Below, one piece after another: positions 8,840 to 16,368 of a DNA stretch of 64,000 bases. The position numbers and the translations under genes were made by a program. Numbering within the stretch: position 1 is the stretch's first letter; every line of letters starts with the position of its first letter. The notes under the pieces are model-generated. The model ran no database searches. It had not been told where the DNA came from and saw only the letters and a list, made by a program, of their open reading frames with translations. The stretch is from Kerstersia similis (GTDB lineage: Bacteria > Pseudomonadota > Gammaproteobacteria > Burkholderiales > Burkholderiaceae_B), in assembly GCF_965139615.1 (NCBI RefSeq), contig NZ_CBCSIQ010000009.1, forward strand, positions 70,236 to 134,235. The letters run 5' to 3'.

Positions 8840-9763
8840 TCAGAGGCGGGCGGAGGCCGGTACGTAGGCCTGTTGGGTCGCCTGGGCTTCCGGAATCGCA
8901 GCCCCGGTCTGAGGTGTCACGGGGAAGATGGCGTTGATCTGGCCGGTGCCCGAGGACGGGAAGTACGGCGTGACCACTTCGACATGGCCGTCATATTCCG
9001 ACCAGCCCATGGCGCCGAGCAGCATGGCGGTGTCGTGCATGAAGCCTTCGCCGTGGCCCTTGGCAGCGTACTCGGGCAGCATGGCGCAGAAGTCCTGCCA
9101 TTGGCCGCGTTCCCACATGCGGACGACTTCCTCGTCCAGCGTGCCCAGGAAGGGGCTCCAGATTTTGTCCGAGAAATCAGGCGCCAGGCCGTTCTGGGCG
9201 AAGCGGTGCGAGAGCGAACCGCTGGCGAAGAAGGCGACGGTGCCGTCATAGTGGTCTTCCACGGCCTTGCGGAAGGCCCAGCCCAGGCGTGCGCTGTCAT
9301 TCAGGAAGTGCACGGTGCAGAGCGCGGAAACGGAAATCACCTTGAAGTGCTGATCCGTATTCATGTAGCGCATCGGCACCAGCGTGCCGTATTCCGGTCC
9401 CAGCGTGGTCTTGTCGTGCGCCAGGGTTTCGATGCCGTACTCGCGGCCGACCTTCGCCAGGATCTGGCCCAGCTCCGGGTTGCCGGGGAACTCGTACTGC
9501 ATGTTGCTGATGAAGTGCGGCAGTTCGTTGCTGGTGTAGTTGCCCTTGAAGTGGGGCGCGCAGTTGATGTGATAGCCGGCGTTGACCAGCCAGTGCGTAT
9601 CGAACACCACGATGGTATCCACGCCCAGCTCGCGGCAACGGCGGCCGATCTCGATGTGGCCGTCGATGGCGGACTGGCGGAAGCCCTTGCGGGGGCCGTC
9701 CAGTTCGCTCAGATACATGGACGGAACGTGGGTGATTTTTGCAGCCAGTGCGAGTTTGCCCAT
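8840..9763 (-). CDS. hpaD: 3,4-dihydroxyphenylacetate 2,3-dioxygenase
   Basis: The Fe(II) extradiol dioxygenase that opens the ring of homoprotocatechuate to 5-carboxymethyl-2-hydroxymuconate semialdehyde. The 307-residue sequence belongs to the class III (LigB-like) fold: ITHVPSMYLSE supplies the N-terminal His ligand, VVFDTHWLVNAGYHINC the second conserved His region, and FASGSLSHRFAQNGLAP and GEGFMHDTAMLLGAMGW the later conserved blocks. A strong GGAGACAG ribosome-binding site precedes the ATG. About 110 bp of GC-rich, hairpin-prone DNA separates it from hpaE. Confidence 0.95.
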   Translation of the reverse strand: MGKLALAAKITHVPSMYLSELDGPRKGFRQSAIDGHIEIGRRCRELGVDTIVVFDTHWLVNAGYHINCAPHFKGNYTSNELPHFISNMQYEFPGNPELGQILAKVGREYGIETLAHDKTTLGPEYGTLVPMRYMNTDQHFKVISVSALCTVHFLNDSARLGWAFRKAVEDHYDGTVAFFASGSLSHRFAQNGLAPDFSDKIWSPFLGTLDEEVVRMWERGQWQDFCAMLPEYAAKGHGEGFMHDTAMLLGAMGWSEYDGHVEVVTPYFPSSGTGQINAIFPVTPQTGAAIPEAQATQQAYVPASARL

Positions 9764-9873
9764 AACTGTCTCCTTCCTTGCCTGACGGCAAGGCCTGCCC
9801 TGTCATCTGTCGGTTCGGCCCGGCCCCGGCAGGGCACAGGGCGGGCCGTTTTCAGCGCTGTGGATACAGCGTA

Positions 9874-11340
9874 TCAGACTCCCCAGCGGGGAATGTGATG
9901 GCTGCCCATAGAAATGCACACGTTTTTGATCTCGGTAAAGACTTCGAGGCTATAGTCGCCGCCTTCGCGTCCCGTGCCCGATGCCTTGACGCCGCCGAAG
10001 GGCTGGCGCAGGTCGCGTACGTTCTGGCTGTTGATGAAGACCATGCCGGCTTCGATGCCACGTGCCAGGCGGTGTGCCTTGCCGATATCCTGGGTCCAGA
10101 TGTAGGAGGCCAGGCCGTATTCCACATCATTGGCCAGGCGCAGGGCGTCGGCTTCGTCCTTGAACTTCATCAGGCAGACCACCGGCCCGAAGATTTCTTC
10201 CTGGGCGATGCGCATGCGGTTGTCCACATCGGCGAACACCGTCGGCTGAATGAACTGGCCGTTCTTCAGGTGCTCGGGCAGGTTGGCCGGACGCTCCAGG
10301 CCGCCAGCCAGCAGGTTGGCGCCTTCTTCGATACCGATGCGGATGTAGCCCGTCACCTTGTCGTAGTGCTGCTTGGTGATCATCGAGCCGACCTGGGTCT
10401 TGGGATCCTGCGGATCGCCGACCAGCAGGCGCTTGGCGCGTGCGGCGAATTCGGCCACGAACTCGTCATAGACCGATTCCTGAATGAAGATGCGGCTGCC
10501 GGCAGTGCAGCGCTCGCCATTGAGCGAGAAGATGGTGAACAGGGCTGCGTCCAGCGCACGGTTCAGGTCGGCGTCGGCGAACACCAGCACCGGCGACTTG
10601 CCGCCCAGTTCCATCGAATACTTCTTCAGGCCGGCATTGCTCATGATGCGGCGGCCGGTGGCCGTGCCGCCGGTAAAGGAGATGGCGCGCACATCGGGGT
10701 GCTGCACCAGCGGTTCGCCCGCCTGGGCGCCATAGCCCTGGATGACGTTGAACACGCCCGGGGGGATGCCGGCTTCGTGTGCCAGGCGGCCCAGTTCATT
10801 GGCGGTCAGCGGCGACAGTTCGCTCATCTTCAGGACGGCGGTATTGCCCAGTGCCAGACATGGCGCGGTCTTCCAGGTAGCCGTCATGAACGGCACGTTC
10901 CAGGGCGACACCAGCGCGCACACGCCCACCGGCTGGTGCAGCGTGTAGTTCAACATCTGGTCATCGACCGGATAGGTGTGGCCGTTGACGCGGGTGCACA
11001 CTTCGGCGAAGAAGTTGAAGTTGTGCGAGGCGCGCGGGATCAGGACGTTGCGGGTCTGGTGGATGGGCAGGCCGGTATCCAGGGTTTCCAGTTCCGCGAT
11101 GCGGCCGACGTTTTCGTCGATCAGGTCGCCCAGGCGGCGCATCAGGCGCGCGCGTTCCTTGGCAGGCGTGGCAGCCCAGCCGGGGAACGCGGCCTTGGCG
11201 GCGGCCACGGCGGCATTGACTTCCTCGGCACCGCCACTGGCGACTTCGCCGATGGCTTCGTTGGTGGCCGGGTTGTAGTTGGTGAATGTTTCCTTGCTTT
11301 CGACCTCTTGGCCGTTGATCCAGTGCTTGATCATGCTCAT
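9874..11340 (-). CDS. hpaE: 5-carboxymethyl-2-hydroxymuconate semialdehyde dehydrogenase
   Basis: An NAD-dependent aldehyde dehydrogenase of 488 residues that oxidises the HpaD ring-cleavage product to 5-carboxymethyl-2-hydroxymuconate. Conserved blocks include SPWNVPFMTATWKTAPCLA, the active-site Glu in SMELGGKSP, the catalytic Cys in NGERCTAGSR, and the distinctive C-terminus SHHIPRWGV typical of HpaE. It is the third ALDH in the locus and clearly distinct from the GabD-like and FeaB-like ones. It follows hpaG2 after about 170 bp containing several GC-rich inverted repeats but no obvious promoter. Confidence 0.95.
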   Translation of the reverse strand: MSMIKHWINGQEVESKETFTNYNPATNEAIGEVASGGAEEVNAAVAAAKAAFPGWAATPAKERARLMRRLGDLIDENVGRIAELETLDTGLPIHQTRNVLIPRASHNFNFFAEVCTRVNGHTYPVDDQMLNYTLHQPVGVCALVSPWNVPFMTATWKTAPCLALGNTAVLKMSELSPLTANELGRLAHEAGIPPGVFNVIQGYGAQAGEPLVQHPDVRAISFTGGTATGRRIMSNAGLKKYSMELGGKSPVLVFADADLNRALDAALFTIFSLNGERCTAGSRIFIQESVYDEFVAEFAARAKRLLVGDPQDPKTQVGSMITKQHYDKVTGYIRIGIEEGANLLAGGLERPANLPEHLKNGQFIQPTVFADVDNRMRIAQEEIFGPVVCLMKFKDEADALRLANDVEYGLASYIWTQDIGKAHRLARGIEAGMVFINSQNVRDLRQPFGGVKASGTGREGGDYSLEVFTEIKNVCISMGSHHIPRWGV

Positions 11341-11509
11341 GTCGATATCCTGTTGGGTGGCGGGGGCGCCAGGCTCATGCCGGCGCGCCGTTTGAAAAAC
11401 GCCGGCTCGGGGCCGGGCTGTTCCAGTACTGCGAGGAGCGCAGGCGCTCCGTTCGGTGCATCGTTTTGCCTGCGGCCGGCCGGGGCCGGCTGCAGACGGG
11501 TGCTGCGGT

Positions 11510-12286
11510 TCAGCGATTGTGCTTGGCGAAGAAATCGCTTTCGCTGACGATGAAGTTCACCAGGCGACCCACGCCTTCGACTTCGGTGACGACTTCATCG
11601 CCGGGCTTCACATCCGACAGGCCTTCCGGCGTACCGGTGGCGATCATGTCGCCGGGCAGCAGGGTCATGAAGCTGGAGAAGTATTCGATCAGCGTCGGGA
11701 TGTCGAAAATCATATCCGCCGTCGTGCCTTCCTGGCGCAGCTCGCCATTGACCCAGGTGCGCAGCGTCAGCGCGGCCGGGTTGGGAACGTCGGCGGCGTC
11801 CACGATCCACGGGCCCACGGGGGTGGTGGCGTCGCGGTTCTTCACGCGCAGGTTGGGGCGGTAGTAGTTTTCCAGGTAGTCGCGGATGGCGTAGTCGTTG
11901 CAGACGGTATAGCCTGCCAGGTACTCCAGCGCGTCTTCCTTGCGCACATTGCGCGCCGGCTTGCCGATCACGGCCACCAGTTCGCACTCGTAGTGCATGT
12001 ATTCGACGTTGTCGGGGCGCCAGGTCTGCTGGCGGTGGCCGGTATAGGTATTGGGTGCCTTGACGAAGGCCAGCGGCTCCGTGGGCGGCTTGAAGGCCAG
12101 CTCGCGGGCGTGGTCGGCGTAGTTCAGGCCCAGCGCGAACATGCTGCCGCTGGCGGGCGGCAGCCATTCGACGTCCTGCTCTGCCAGGCGCGTGCCGTCC
12201 TGCAGCACGACTTCGATCTTGCCGCCGATGTCCTCGACGGTGACATGGACGGGCTGGCCCTGGTGACGGATGATGGCGCGTTTCAT
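11510..12286 (-). CDS. hpaG2: HpaG2: 2-hydroxyhepta-2,4-diene-1,7-dioate isomerase / OPET decarboxylase, C-terminal-type subunit
   Basis: A fumarylacetoacetate hydrolase-fold protein of 258 residues starting at MKRAIIRHQGQPVHV. Motifs: FALGLNYADHARELAFKPP, FVKAPNTYTGH, the acidic metal site HYECELVAVIGKPARN, and LLPGDMIATGTPEGLSDVKPGDEV. Together with HpaG1 it decarboxylates 5-oxopent-3-ene-1,2,5-tricarboxylate and isomerises the product. In E. coli the two halves are fused in one polypeptide; here they are separate genes one base apart (TGA-C-ATG), implying coupled translation. An in-frame extension upstream is possible but would overlap hpaG1, so the ATG at 12286 is preferred. Confidence 0.93.
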   Translation of the reverse strand: MKRAIIRHQGQPVHVTVEDIGGKIEVVLQDGTRLAEQDVEWLPPASGSMFALGLNYADHARELAFKPPTEPLAFVKAPNTYTGHRQQTWRPDNVEYMHYECELVAVIGKPARNVRKEDALEYLAGYTVCNDYAIRDYLENYYRPNLRVKNRDATTPVGPWIVDAADVPNPAALTLRTWVNGELRQEGTTADMIFDIPTLIEYFSSFMTLLPGDMIATGTPEGLSDVKPGDEVVTEVEGVGRLVNFIVSESDFFAKHNR

Positions 12287-12287
12287 G

Positions 12288-12968
12288 TCAGTTCTTCTCC
12301 TGTTCCTGCACGACGACGTTGCGCAGTTTGCCCAGGCCGTCGATCTCGACGATGACTTCGTCACCGGGTTCGACGTCCACGCGGCCTTCCGGCGTGCCGG
12401 TGATCAGCACGTCGCCTTCATTGAGCGTCATGAATTCGCTCAGTGTTTCGATCAGTTCGGGAATGGTGCGTACCCAGTTCGCCGTCGAGTTCTGCTGGCG
12501 CAGTTCGCCATTGACGAACACGCGCAGGCCGAGCTGGTTGACGTCGGCGATGTCGGCGGCAGGCACCAGGGCCGGGCCGATGGCGCAGAAGCCATCGCGG
12601 CACTTGGCCTTGACCGCCGGACGGTAGTAGCTGTCTTCGGGCAGGCTGAATTCGTTGACGATCACATAGCCCGCCACATGCGACATGGCATCGGCGGCCT
12701 TGACGCGGCTGGCGCGCTTGCCGATCACCACGCCCAGCGCCGGGCCGGGCTGCAGACGCGCATCATGCGGTTTGGCGACCTGGCCGCCGTCCTGGTTGCG
12801 CGTATTGGGGGTTTTGATGAACAGCACGGGTTTGACCGGCGGCCGCTGGTAGGGCGGCTGCTGGAATTCTTCCAGGCGGCTGTCGAGCAGGCCGCGATAG
12901 TTCAAGGCGATACCGAACAGGGTGCCCCGTGTGGCGTCGCTGAGCGAAGGATGGGTCGATGATGTCAT
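12288..12968 (-). CDS. hpaG1: HpaG1: OPET decarboxylase, N-terminal-type subunit
   Basis: The partner of HpaG2, 226 residues, also a fumarylacetoacetate hydrolase fold. It carries GIALNYRGLLDSRLEEF, VLFIKTPNTRNQDGG, PGPALGVVIGKRASRV and TLNEGDVLITGTPEGRVDVEPGDEV. The glutamates of the metal site found in HpaG2 (ECELVAVIG) are replaced here (GPALGVVIG), as usual for this half. It is the first gene of the minus-strand catabolic operon. A TTGACA-N18-CATAAT promoter and a palindromic operator lie about 85-130 bp upstream. Confidence 0.92.
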   Translation of the reverse strand: MTSSTHPSLSDATRGTLFGIALNYRGLLDSRLEEFQQPPYQRPPVKPVLFIKTPNTRNQDGGQVAKPHDARLQPGPALGVVIGKRASRVKAADAMSHVAGYVIVNEFSLPEDSYYRPAVKAKCRDGFCAIGPALVPAADIADVNQLGLRVFVNGELRQQNSTANWVRTIPELIETLSEFMTLNEGDVLITGTPEGRVDVEPGDEVIVEIDGLGKLRNVVVQEQEKN

Positions 12969-13050
12969 GGGTGCTCCGAGCCCGGCGTATTCAGCGGGTT
13001 TCCCCAGTCTGAAGAGAGGCTGGCAGGCCGCCGGGCATGTGCCTCATTTA

Positions 13051-13064
13051 ATTAACATGTTAAT
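13051..13064. promoter_or_regulatory. Palindromic operator ATTAACATGTTAAT (site 1, hpa promoter)
   Basis: A perfect 14-bp palindrome with core TTAAC-AT-GTTAA, immediately downstream of the predicted -10 of the hpaG1 promoter. Its centre lies about 90 bp from the hpaG1 start codon. The 5-2-5 architecture is typical of MarR-family operators, and hpa catabolic operons are repressed by the MarR protein HpaR in enterobacteria. The identity of the binding protein is inferred, because no marR-type gene is in the window. Confidence 0.65.
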
Positions 13065-13065
13065 C

Positions 13066-13095
13066 ATTATGGGGATGGCGCGGATGCATTGTCAA
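13066..13095 (-). promoter_or_regulatory. Predicted sigma-70 promoter of the hpaG1 operon
   Basis: Read on the minus strand: TTGACA (13095-13090), an 18-base spacer, then CATAAT (13071-13066). The start of transcription would fall inside the palindrome at 13051-13064. The perfect -35 hexamer and correct orientation make this the most likely promoter for the catabolic genes. Confidence 0.65.
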
Positions 13096-13143
13096 CCATG
13101 CAGGAAAGGGGGGCGGGTTATCCCTTATGCGACTAGAATCCTA

Positions 13144-13172
13144 TTGACACCAAAACACCAAGTAATTAACTT
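13144..13172 (+). promoter_or_regulatory. Predicted sigma-70 promoter of the TRAP transporter operon
   Basis: TTGACA at 13144-13149, a 17-base spacer, then TAACTT at 13167-13172, directed at dctP. The -10 hexamer is embedded in the second palindromic site, so a repressor bound there would exclude RNA polymerase. Confidence 0.65.
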
Positions 13173-13177
13173 GTTAA
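13166..13177. promoter_or_regulatory. Palindromic operator TTAACTTGTTAA (site 2, TRAP promoter)
   Basis: The same TTAAC-N2-GTTAA core as site 1, differing only in the two spacer bases. It overlaps the -10 of the plus-strand promoter and its centre lies about 90 bp before the dctP ATG, mirroring the spacing of site 1 to hpaG1. This supports co-regulation of uptake and catabolism by one dimeric regulator. Confidence 0.65.
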
Positions 13178-13260
13178 CAAAATTGATTTTCACAATAGAC
13201 CGGTCCGAGGCGCATGATGCCGTCCCGTCTGCCGGTCAAATCCTTCACGGAGACAAGGCG

Positions 13261-14280
13261 ATGAAACTGTCCAGACTGGCAGCCATCTGCGCAATGACTG
13301 CAGCCGCTAGCACCGCTATGGCAGCAGAAAATGTGACCCTCAAAATCGCGCACTTCCTGCCTGCCGCTTCCAATGCGCAGGCCAATGTGATCGAGCCGTG
13401 GTGCGCCAAGCTCAAGACTGAATCCGAAGGCCGTATCAACTGCCAGATCTATCCGTCCATGCAATTGGGTGGCACGCCGGCCCAGCTGGCCGATATGGCC
13501 CGCAATGGCGTGGCCGACATCGTCTGGACGGCGCCGGCGTATTCGGCAGGCAAGTTCCCGACCCTGGAAGTGCTGGAACTGCCGTTCATGCTGCCTTATG
13601 GTGGTGTGAAGGGTAATGACCTGATCTGGAAGTTCTACCAGGAACATGGTCAGGACGACTTCAAGGATTACAAGGTACTGGCCATGTTCGGTGACGGCGG
13701 CATGGATATCCACTCGCGTCCGCGCGCCGTGCGTACCCTGGAAGACTTCAAGGGCCTGAAGCTGCGCGCCTCGAGCCGCACGGTGGCCCGTACGCTGGAA
13801 GCCCTGGGTGCCACGCCCGTGAGCATGCCGCCGGCGCAGATGACCGAAGCCATTTCCAAGGGCGTGGTCGATGGCGCGCTGGGTGCCTGGGAAGTCGTGC
13901 CTTCCACCAAGCTGGAAGAAGTCACGCGCTATCACAGCGCTATGGCCGAGGGCGAGCCCGCCATTGGCTACACCGTGCTGTCCATGCTGATGAACAAGCG
14001 CAAGTATGATCAGATGCCGGCCGACCTGAAGGAAATCCTCGACCGCAACAGCGGCGACGCGCTGGTGCGCGACTTCGGCGTGGCCTGGGACGAAGCGACC
14101 CGCAAGGCCAAGGACATGGTTACGGCCGACAAGATCATTGCGATCGAGCCGGAGAACTATGAAGTCATGCGCAAGGCGACGGATGCTGTCGGCCAGGAAT
14201 GGGTAGCGGACTACAACAAGCGTGGCAAGAAGGACGGCGCCGAGCTGTTCGAAGCCGCGCGTGGCCTGCTGGCTCAGTAA
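13261..14280 (+). CDS. dctP: TRAP transporter substrate-binding protein (DctP family)
   Basis: The periplasmic solute-binding component of a tripartite ATP-independent transporter, 339 residues. The start at 13261 follows GGAG and gives a clean Sec signal peptide (MKLSRLAAICAMTAAASTAM, cleavage after AMA). Family features include LKIAHFLPAASNAQ, the central Arg-containing GLKLRASSRTVARTLEALGA that contacts a carboxylate, and WEVVPSTKLEEVTRYHS. It is divergent from hpaG1 with a shared operator motif, which makes 4-hydroxyphenylacetate or a related aromatic acid the likeliest ligand. The usual MFS permease HpaX is absent. Ligand identity is inferred. Confidence 0.92.
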   Translation: MKLSRLAAICAMTAAASTAMAAENVTLKIAHFLPAASNAQANVIEPWCAKLKTESEGRINCQIYPSMQLGGTPAQLADMARNGVADIVWTAPAYSAGKFPTLEVLELPFMLPYGGVKGNDLIWKFYQEHGQDDFKDYKVLAMFGDGGMDIHSRPRAVRTLEDFKGLKLRASSRTVARTLEALGATPVSMPPAQMTEAISKGVVDGALGAWEVVPSTKLEEVTRYHSAMAEGEPAIGYTVLSMLMNKRKYDQMPADLKEILDRNSGDALVRDFGVAWDEATRKAKDMVTADKIIAIEPENYEVMRKATDAVGQEWVADYNKRGKKDGAELFEAARGLLAQ

Positions 14281-14310
14281 CACTCCGCTGAACTGCATAC
14301 GAGTACGTTC

Positions 14311-14880
14311 ATGAACGAAGCTTTCCCAACAGGGATGGATCCGTCCACCCTGTCCCTGCCCAGCCGCCTGCACAGGCTGCTGGAGCCCGTCTGCCGGTGG
14401 TTCGCCCTGGCAGGCGGCCTGGTTCTGGTGGCCCTGATCATCATGTCCCTGATCTCCCTGGTCGGTCGCAAGCTGTTCGCGACCCCCATCCGGGGCGACA
14501 TGGAACTGATGGAAATGGGCGCCGCCATCGCTATCGCCGCCTTCTTGCCGCTGTGCGAATTGCATGGCCGGCATATCAAGGCGGATGCCTTCACCCTGTG
14601 GGCGCCCGACCGTGTCAATCGTCGTCTGGATATCTTCGCCCACCTGCTGATGTTCCTGGCAGCGGCCTTGCTGACCTGGCGCACGTTCCTGCAAATGCAG
14701 GACAACATGGAATACGGCGACGTATCCACGCTGTTGTCCGTACCCATGTGGATTCCGATGATGCTTTTGCTTCCCAGCCTGGCGTTGCTGGCGCTGGCCG
14801 CGCTGGCGCGCATCCTTGACCTGCTGAAGATCGGCAGGGAAGAAACGGCGGCAGCCGCGCAGCAAGGGGTGCAAGCATGA
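14311..14880 (+). CDS. dctQ: TRAP transporter small permease (DctQ family)
   Basis: An integral membrane protein of 189 residues with four predicted helices (around WFALAGGLVLVALIIMSLIS, the EMGAAIAIAAFLPLCELHGRH segment, LLMFLAAALLTWRTF and MWIPMMLLLPSLALLALAAL). The E-(M)GAA...CELHGRHI block is characteristic of DctQ. It bridges the binding protein and the large permease. It starts 30 bp after dctP and overlaps dctM by ATGA, so the three are one operon. Confidence 0.9.
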   Translation: MNEAFPTGMDPSTLSLPSRLHRLLEPVCRWFALAGGLVLVALIIMSLISLVGRKLFATPIRGDMELMEMGAAIAIAAFLPLCELHGRHIKADAFTLWAPDRVNRRLDIFAHLLMFLAAALLTWRTFLQMQDNMEYGDVSTLLSVPMWIPMMLLLPSLALLALAALARILDLLKIGREETAAAAQQGVQA

Positions 14881-16196
14881 GCGGCATGACCCTTGGATTG
14901 ATTGCGCTGGCTTTCACGCTGGTGCTGCTGGTCTTGCGCGTGCATATCGGCCTGACCATGCTGGCGGGCGGCATCCTGTGCTACTGGGCCGTCAATGACG
15001 GTGATTTGTCGGGCCTGCTGTTCACGCTCAACAATCTGGCCTATGCGCGCCTGTCGAACTACGATCTGGCGGTGATTCCGCTGTTCGTGCTGATGGGGCA
15101 GTTTGCGACCCATGGCGGCCTGTCGCGCGCCATTTTCCGGTGCGCATCGGCATTCGTCGGGCACCAGAAGGGCGGCATCGGCATGTCGGCAATCGGCGCC
15201 TGCGCCGGTTTCGGCGCCATTTGCGGCTCCTCGCTGGCAACGGCCGCCACCATGAGCCACGTGATCCTGCCGGAACTGCGCCGCAACGGCTACCCCGGCC
15301 CGCTGGCCTCGGCGACGGTTGCCGTCGGCGGTACGCTGGGTATCCTGATTCCGCCGTCCGTGCCGCTGATCGTTTATGCGGTGTTGACCCAGGAATCCAT
15401 TGCCAAGCTGTTCGTGGCAGCCGTAATCCCCGGTACCATCGCCATCATCGGCTATCTGATCGTGCTGCGCATCATCGTCAGCCGGCGGAACATCACCACT
15501 GAACTGACCAAGGCGCCGCTGGTTGAGCGCGTCAAGGCTTTCATTGGTATTCTGCCTGTGATCGGCGTGTTCCTGGTCGTGATCGTCGGTATCTACGGCG
15601 GTTGGTCCAACCCGACCGAAGCTGCTGCCATCGGTGCTTCTGCCTGCGGCATTCTGGCTGTGCTCCAGGGTGGCATGCGCTGGCCCGGCCTGCGCGCCAG
15701 TATCCTGGGCACCGCGGAAACGACAGCCATGATCTTCCTGGTGCTGCTGGGCGCTGACTTGCTCAACTCTGGCATGGCGCTGACGCAAATGCCGGCGGAA
15801 CTGGCTGCCCGCATCAGCGAGTCCGGCCTGTCGCCCATGCTGGTCATTGCGGCCATTCTGGTGATCTACCTGATCCTGGGTTGCCTGATGGATTCGCTGG
15901 CCATGCTGCTGCTGACCATTCCCATTTTCTTCCCCATTGTGATGGGGCTGGATATGCCGGAGCTGATGGGTGAAAACCGCGCCATCTGGTTCGGTATCCT
16001 GGCACTGATGGTGGTGGAGATCGGGTTGATCGTGCCGCCGCACGGCATGAACCTGTTCATTGTGCAGCGTGCTGCGCCGGATGTGCCGTTCATGGCCTCG
16101 GCCAAGGCAGTGGTGCCGTTCCTGATTTCGGACTTCATCCGGATCGGCCTGTTGCTGGTCTTCCCTGGCCTGGCGCTCTGGTTGTTGCAGTTCTGA
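14877..16196 (+). CDS. dctM: TRAP transporter large permease (DctM family)
   Basis: A sodium-coupled transport subunit of 439 residues with about a dozen membrane segments. Recognisable blocks are PLFVLMGQFATHGGLSR, GFGAICGSSLATAATMSHV, VGGTLGILIPPSVPLIVYAV and GLIVPPHGMNLFIVQ, typical of the DctM/YiaN family. It overlaps dctQ by four bases. The operon ends at a strong hairpin about 75 bp downstream. Confidence 0.93.
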   Translation: MSGMTLGLIALAFTLVLLVLRVHIGLTMLAGGILCYWAVNDGDLSGLLFTLNNLAYARLSNYDLAVIPLFVLMGQFATHGGLSRAIFRCASAFVGHQKGGIGMSAIGACAGFGAICGSSLATAATMSHVILPELRRNGYPGPLASATVAVGGTLGILIPPSVPLIVYAVLTQESIAKLFVAAVIPGTIAIIGYLIVLRIIVSRRNITTELTKAPLVERVKAFIGILPVIGVFLVVIVGIYGGWSNPTEAAAIGASACGILAVLQGGMRWPGLRASILGTAETTAMIFLVLLGADLLNSGMALTQMPAELAARISESGLSPMLVIAAILVIYLILGCLMDSLAMLLLTIPIFFPIVMGLDMPELMGENRAIWFGILALMVVEIGLIVPPHGMNLFIVQRAAPDVPFMASAKAVVPFLISDFIRIGLLLVFPGLALWLLQF

Positions 16197-16272
16197 TCGA
16201 ACGGGCCCGTTTGCTCGGGCCCGGCGTGCCGGCGGCAATGCCGTTTTGCTGCTGGCACCGCGAATACGCAAG

Positions 16273-16310
16273 GGCCCGAAGAGGCATTCCGCTTCTTCGG
16301 GCCATTTTCA
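16273..16310 (+). terminator. Intrinsic terminator after the TRAP operon
   Basis: A perfect ten-base stem, GGCCCGAAGA (16273-16282) and TCTTCGGGCC (16294-16303), with an 11-base loop, followed by ATTTTC. A second hairpin formed by two copies of CGGGCCCG (16202-16209, 16215-16222) lies just upstream. Confidence 0.7.
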
Positions 16311-16368
16311 TGGGTGAATGGCGGTGTGCCGTGGCTATCAGGCATGCTGGCAAAAGGGGGCGGTGAGC

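Noticed and set aside
9816..9852. Plus-strand intrinsic terminator between hpaD and hpaE (CGGCCCG/CGGGCCG followed by TTTT)
   Set aside because: No plus-strand gene precedes it; both neighbours are transcribed on the minus strand, where the T-run is absent. Probably chance in GC-rich DNA.
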